Assembly: GCA_050949905.1 (NCBI GenBank)
Contig: JBMNGP010000005.1
Location: forward strand, 434,001-498,000
Length of the DNA: 64,000 nucleotides
Reading direction: 5' to 3'
Origin: DUML01 sp050949905
Lineage (GTDB): Bacteria; Bacillota; Desulfitobacteriia; Desulfitobacteriales; Syntrophobotulaceae
Within the stretch, counting starts at the first letter, position 1; each line of letters opens with the position of its first letter. Below, in pieces: positions 61,411 to 64,000 of the stretch. A program made the translations under genes and the position numbers. The notes under the pieces are model-generated. The model made no database searches, had not been told where the DNA came from, and was given only the letters and a program-made list of their open reading frames with translations.

Positions 61411-62373
61411 TTGCAAAAGCCCCTAATCATTATTGTAGGTCCAACCGCCATAGGGAAAAGCGCTCTTGGAGTGGAATTAGCCCTCATCCTTAATGGTGAA
61501 ATAATTTCCGGTGACTCGGTGCAAGTTTATAAAAAGTTAGATATTGGTTCAGCCAAACCGACTCCAGAAGAACAAAAGGGAATCCCGCACCATCTTATTG
61601 ATTTGCTCGATCCCCAGGAACCATTTACTGCCGCCAGTTTTCAAGTTAGGACTAAAGAACTGATCCAGTCTCTCCAAGCTCAAGGAAAAGTTCCCATAAT
61701 TGTCGGTGGAACCGGTTTGTATATTCGTTCTATTTTAGATGACTTTGCTTTTCCCCAGGAGGGTTCAGATTTAATTAAGAAAAAGTGGCTGGAATATGCC
61801 AAGGTAAATGGTAATAAAGCCCTGCACGGTAGATTGGAGGAAGTTGATCCTGTCTCTGCTTTAAAGCTTCATCCCAATGATACAGCCAGGATTGTTCGAG
61901 CGTTGGAGGTTTTAGAATTAACAGGCAAGCCTTTGTCAGAACAGCGGGCTTATAAGGAAAGGGAGTACCGGGATTTAGGTAACTCCGTAATCTATGTGGG
62001 GCTAGAGGCTCCTAGAGAAATTATTTACGACAGGATAAATAAAAGATGCGAGCAAATGGTAAATTGTGGTCTTATCGAGGAAGTTCAAGCCTTGTTGCGC
62101 GATGGTTATTCCCCAAAATTAAAAGCGCTGCAAAGTATTGGTTATCGCCATACATTATATTACTTAAGGGGCTTGGTAAGCTTAGCTGAAATGCTCCGCA
62201 TCTTCAAAAGAGATACCAGAAGATTTGCTAAAAGGCAATTAACTTGGTTTAGAAGGGATCCAAGAATAAGGTGGTATGATATAACCGCGCTTAGCTTAGA
62301 GGACATTGTAATTGATATTGTCTCTACTTGCACTGTTTTTCAAAGTCGTGTACAATTAAAAAAGAAAATATAA
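61411..62373 (+). CDS. miaA: tRNA dimethylallyltransferase
   Basis: A 320-residue enzyme adding the isopentenyl group to A37 of tRNAs reading UNN codons, the step before MiaB. The P-loop GPTAIGKSALGVELA is at about 10-24, then GDSVQVYKKLDIGSAKPT, the DxxQ/Y-type substrate loop, and GGTGLYIRS. The start is TTG 61411. The miaA-hfq order is usual in many bacteria; hfq starts 23 bases later. Confidence 0.96.
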   Translation: MQKPLIIIVGPTAIGKSALGVELALILNGEIISGDSVQVYKKLDIGSAKPTPEEQKGIPHHLIDLLDPQEPFTAASFQVRTKELIQSLQAQGKVPIIVGGTGLYIRSILDDFAFPQEGSDLIKKKWLEYAKVNGNKALHGRLEEVDPVSALKLHPNDTARIVRALEVLELTGKPLSEQRAYKEREYRDLGNSVIYVGLEAPREIIYDRINKRCEQMVNCGLIEEVQALLRDGYSPKLKALQSIGYRHTLYYLRGLVSLAEMLRIFKRDTRRFAKRQLTWFRRDPRIRWYDITALSLEDIVIDIVSTCTVFQSRVQLKKKI

Positions 62374-62396
62374 ATAATGGTGATGGAGGTAAATAA

Positions 62397-62645
62397 ATGA
62401 ACAAATCACCTATAAACTTGCAAGATCTCTTTTTAAACCAAATCCGCAAGGAAAACATACCGGTTACAATTTATTTAGTAAACGGTTTTCAACTTAAAGG
62501 TATCGTTAAAGGTTTTGATAACTTTACAGTTATCTTAGAATTCGAAGGCAAGCAGCAAATGGTTTATAAGCATGCTATTTCCACGGTAATGCCTTTACGC
62601 CAAGTTAACTTAAATACGGCAGGGGCTCAGGATGCTCTGGAGTGA
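62397..62645 (+). CDS. hfq: RNA chaperone Hfq
   Basis: An 82-residue Sm-like hexamer protein binding U-rich and A-rich RNA. Sm1 is in NGFQLKGIVKGFDNFTVIL and Sm2 is YKHAISTV. The C-terminal tail is short as in Gram-positives. GGAGG precedes ATG 62397. A terminator follows. Confidence 0.97.
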   Translation: MNKSPINLQDLFLNQIRKENIPVTIYLVNGFQLKGIVKGFDNFTVILEFEGKQQMVYKHAISTVMPLRQVNLNTAGAQDALE

Positions 62646-62676
62646 ACCGGGAGTGACTCTTATCCTGTTTTTTAAC

Positions 62677-62718
62677 AACTGGTCATGGTTACATGAGTTT
62701 AACCAAGGCCAGTTTTTT
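62677..62718 (+). terminator. Terminator of the miaA-hfq unit
   Basis: AACTGG/CCAGTT with an inner TGGTTA/TAACCA stem, followed by a T-run. Confidence 0.85.
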
Positions 62719-62757
62719 ACGTTTAACCACATTAAACCATAAACGGAGGACTAAATT

Positions 62758-64000
62758 TTGCCATATTCCAATCTGTCTCAGAAGATTGCTGAAGCTTTAG
62801 CTTCAGCTGAAGTTATTCTCAAGCGGCAAAAACCGCTTATCGATCAAATTGCCGCAATTAACCACCGTAAGGTATTAAAAGCCTTCCAAGATGCCAGGGT
62901 CTCAACCTATCACTTAACCGGCACCACAGGCTATGGTTTGGGAGATTCGGGTAGGGAGGCTTTGGATAAAGTTCTGGCTGCCATTATGGGCACTGAAAAA
63001 GCTCTGGTCAGACATCAATTTGTTTCCGGAACCCACGCCATTGCTTCGGCATTAATGGGAGTACTAAAACCAGGGGATCATTTTATATCGGTTACAGGAC
63101 TGCCCTATGACACTTTACAGCAAGTAATTGGCATAAAGAAAATACTCCCTGGGAGTTTAACGGATTTGGGCATCACTTATGATATTTTGCCGCTCAGTAA
63201 GGAGAATACCATTCAGTATGAGGCCCTGGACAGACTGGTTACTCCCAAAACAAAATTATTTATCCTGCAGCGCTCCAAAGGATACGAGTGGAGGGATTCT
63301 TTTAGCATCTCGCAGCTGGAGGAATTTGTTAATTATGCTAAAAAGAAATATCCGGAGATTAACATTTTCGTTGATAACTGCTATGGCGAACTCGTTGAAG
63401 ACAGAGAACCGGGGGAGGTTGGGGTTGATTTATTGGCCGGCTCTCTAATTAAAAACCCCGGTGGGACATTGGCTCCAACCGGAGGTTACATTGCCGGTAG
63501 GGCTGATCTGGTGCAGCAAGCCGCCAACCGTTTTACCGCCCCGGGAATTAGTACCGATATCGGGGCTACTTTAGATAATCTTCGACTGTTATTTCAAGGG
63601 TTATTTTTCTCTCCTTTAACTGTAAGCGAAGCTCTCAAAGGGGCAGTTTTTTCAGCAGCCTTTTGGCAGGAGCTTGGCTTTGAGGTTCACCCTAAACCGG
63701 AAGCAAAAAGAACTGATATTATTCAAGCGGTTAAACTTAGGTCTCAAGAAAAAATGATAGCCTTTTGTGAAGGTTTACAAAGCGGATCACCTATTGATTC
63801 CCATGTTTTACCACTGCCCGCGGAAATGCCGGGCTACACTGATGAAGTAATCATGGCAGGCGGGACATTCGTTCAAGGGGCAACTAGTGAGTTCTCAGCT
63901 GATGGCCCGTTACGCGAACCTTATGCCATTTATATGCAAGGAGCAATATCTCATTTGTATGTCAAAGAGGCTAATATCCTGGCAGCTCTTAAACTTCAAG
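62758..64000 (+). CDS. Methionine gamma-lyase family protein (YnbB type), 3' end missing
   Basis: The first 414 codons of a PLP-dependent enzyme of the aluminium-resistance/YnbB group (Pfam 06838). The PLP lysine is K232 in GSLIKNPGG; HLTGTTGYGLGDSGREALD and FVDNCYGELVE are characteristic. The start is TTG 62758 after GGAGGA. The group is related to cystathionine/methionine lyases; its physiological substrate is not settled. In Bacillus the homologue ynbB also follows hfq (ymaH). The gene runs past the window end. Confidence 0.92.
   Translation, partial: MPYSNLSQKIAEALASAEVILKRQKPLIDQIAAINHRKVLKAFQDARVSTYHLTGTTGYGLGDSGREALDKVLAAIMGTEKALVRHQFVSGTHAIASALMGVLKPGDHFISVTGLPYDTLQQVIGIKKILPGSLTDLGITYDILPLSKENTIQYEALDRLVTPKTKLFILQRSKGYEWRDSFSISQLEEFVNYAKKKYPEINIFVDNCYGELVEDREPGEVGVDLLAGSLIKNPGGTLAPTGGYIAGRADLVQQAANRFTAPGISTDIGATLDNLRLLFQGLFFSPLTVSEALKGAVFSAAFWQELGFEVHPKPEAKRTDIIQAVKLRSQEKMIAFCEGLQSGSPIDSHVLPLPAEMPGYTDEVIMAGGTFVQGATSEFSADGPLREPYAIYMQGAISHLYVKEANILAALKLQ

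Noticed and set aside
1..64000. CRISPR arrays, rRNA genes or prophage modules
   Set aside because: No regularly spaced repeats, rRNA segments or phage structural genes were seen.

Overview
The window looks like a stretch of chromosome from a low-GC, endospore-forming member of the Firmicutes, most likely a Peptococcaceae-type clostridium. The evidence is an alpha/beta small acid-soluble spore protein, a DegS/DegU pair, DnaD and DnaI primosome proteins, an SpoVD-like penicillin-binding protein, strong AGGAGG ribosome binding sites, frequent TTG/GTG starts, and the order miaB, ricA-like, mutS, mutL, miaA, hfq. The genus cannot be named from the sequence alone. About 50 protein genes are supported, plus one tRNA, one FMN riboswitch and one insertion sequence. 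There is no CRISPR array, rRNA or prophage.

Layout. 1-4.9 kb: the 5' part of a glycolipid-type glycosyltransferase, a membrane-anchored unknown, glnS (apparently starting at AUU), rarD and a YfbR-like HD phosphohydrolase. 5.0-7.3 kb: an IS1634-type element with a broken transposase, inserted beside a spore-protein gene and flanked by a 138-139 bp direct repeat. 7.5-14.1 kb: a lipoprotein binding protein, a CPBP protease, an ECF sigma factor coupled to a DUF4349 membrane protein, a two-gene ABC importer and a lipid kinase. 14.2-18 kb: a J-domain protein and clpB behind a promoter that overlaps a CtsR-like operator. 18.1-22 kb: the riboflavin operon ribD-ribE-ribBA-ribH (minus strand) behind an FMN riboswitch. 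22-27.2 kb: a GNAT acetyltransferase, tRNA-Pro(CGG), degS-degU, a beta-CASP nuclease-like protein and an HD hydrolase. 27.3-34.7 kb: dnaD-dnaI, three exported or anchored proteins and a large UPF0182 membrane protein. 34.9-42.3 kb: trxB-like, a LysM protein, a rhomboid protease, a PASTA-containing class B PBP and three consecutive M42 aminopeptidase paralogues. 42.4-46.1 kb: gap, pyk and a DeoR-type regulator, with large inverted repeats over the gap promoter. 46.2-50 kb: an FlhG-like ATPase with an extra N-terminal domain, an M23/LysM/G5 endopeptidase and a DegV protein. 50-64 kb: miaB, ricA-like, mutS, hydantoinase-like, HDAC-like and mutL, then a convergent M14 peptidase, an rRNA-methyltransferase-like gene, miaA, hfq and a methionine gamma-lyase-like gene cut by the window end.

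How it works together. Most of this is housekeeping: riboflavin synthesis under FMN control, heat-shock chaperones, lower glycolysis with a candidate local repressor, replication loading, mismatch repair and tRNA modification. The points most worth a second look are the AUU start of glnS, the long target duplication around the IS, the operator layout at gap, the FlhG fusion, the three-gene M42 set, and the acetyl-lysine-deacetylase-like and hydantoinase-like genes lying between mutS and mutL.
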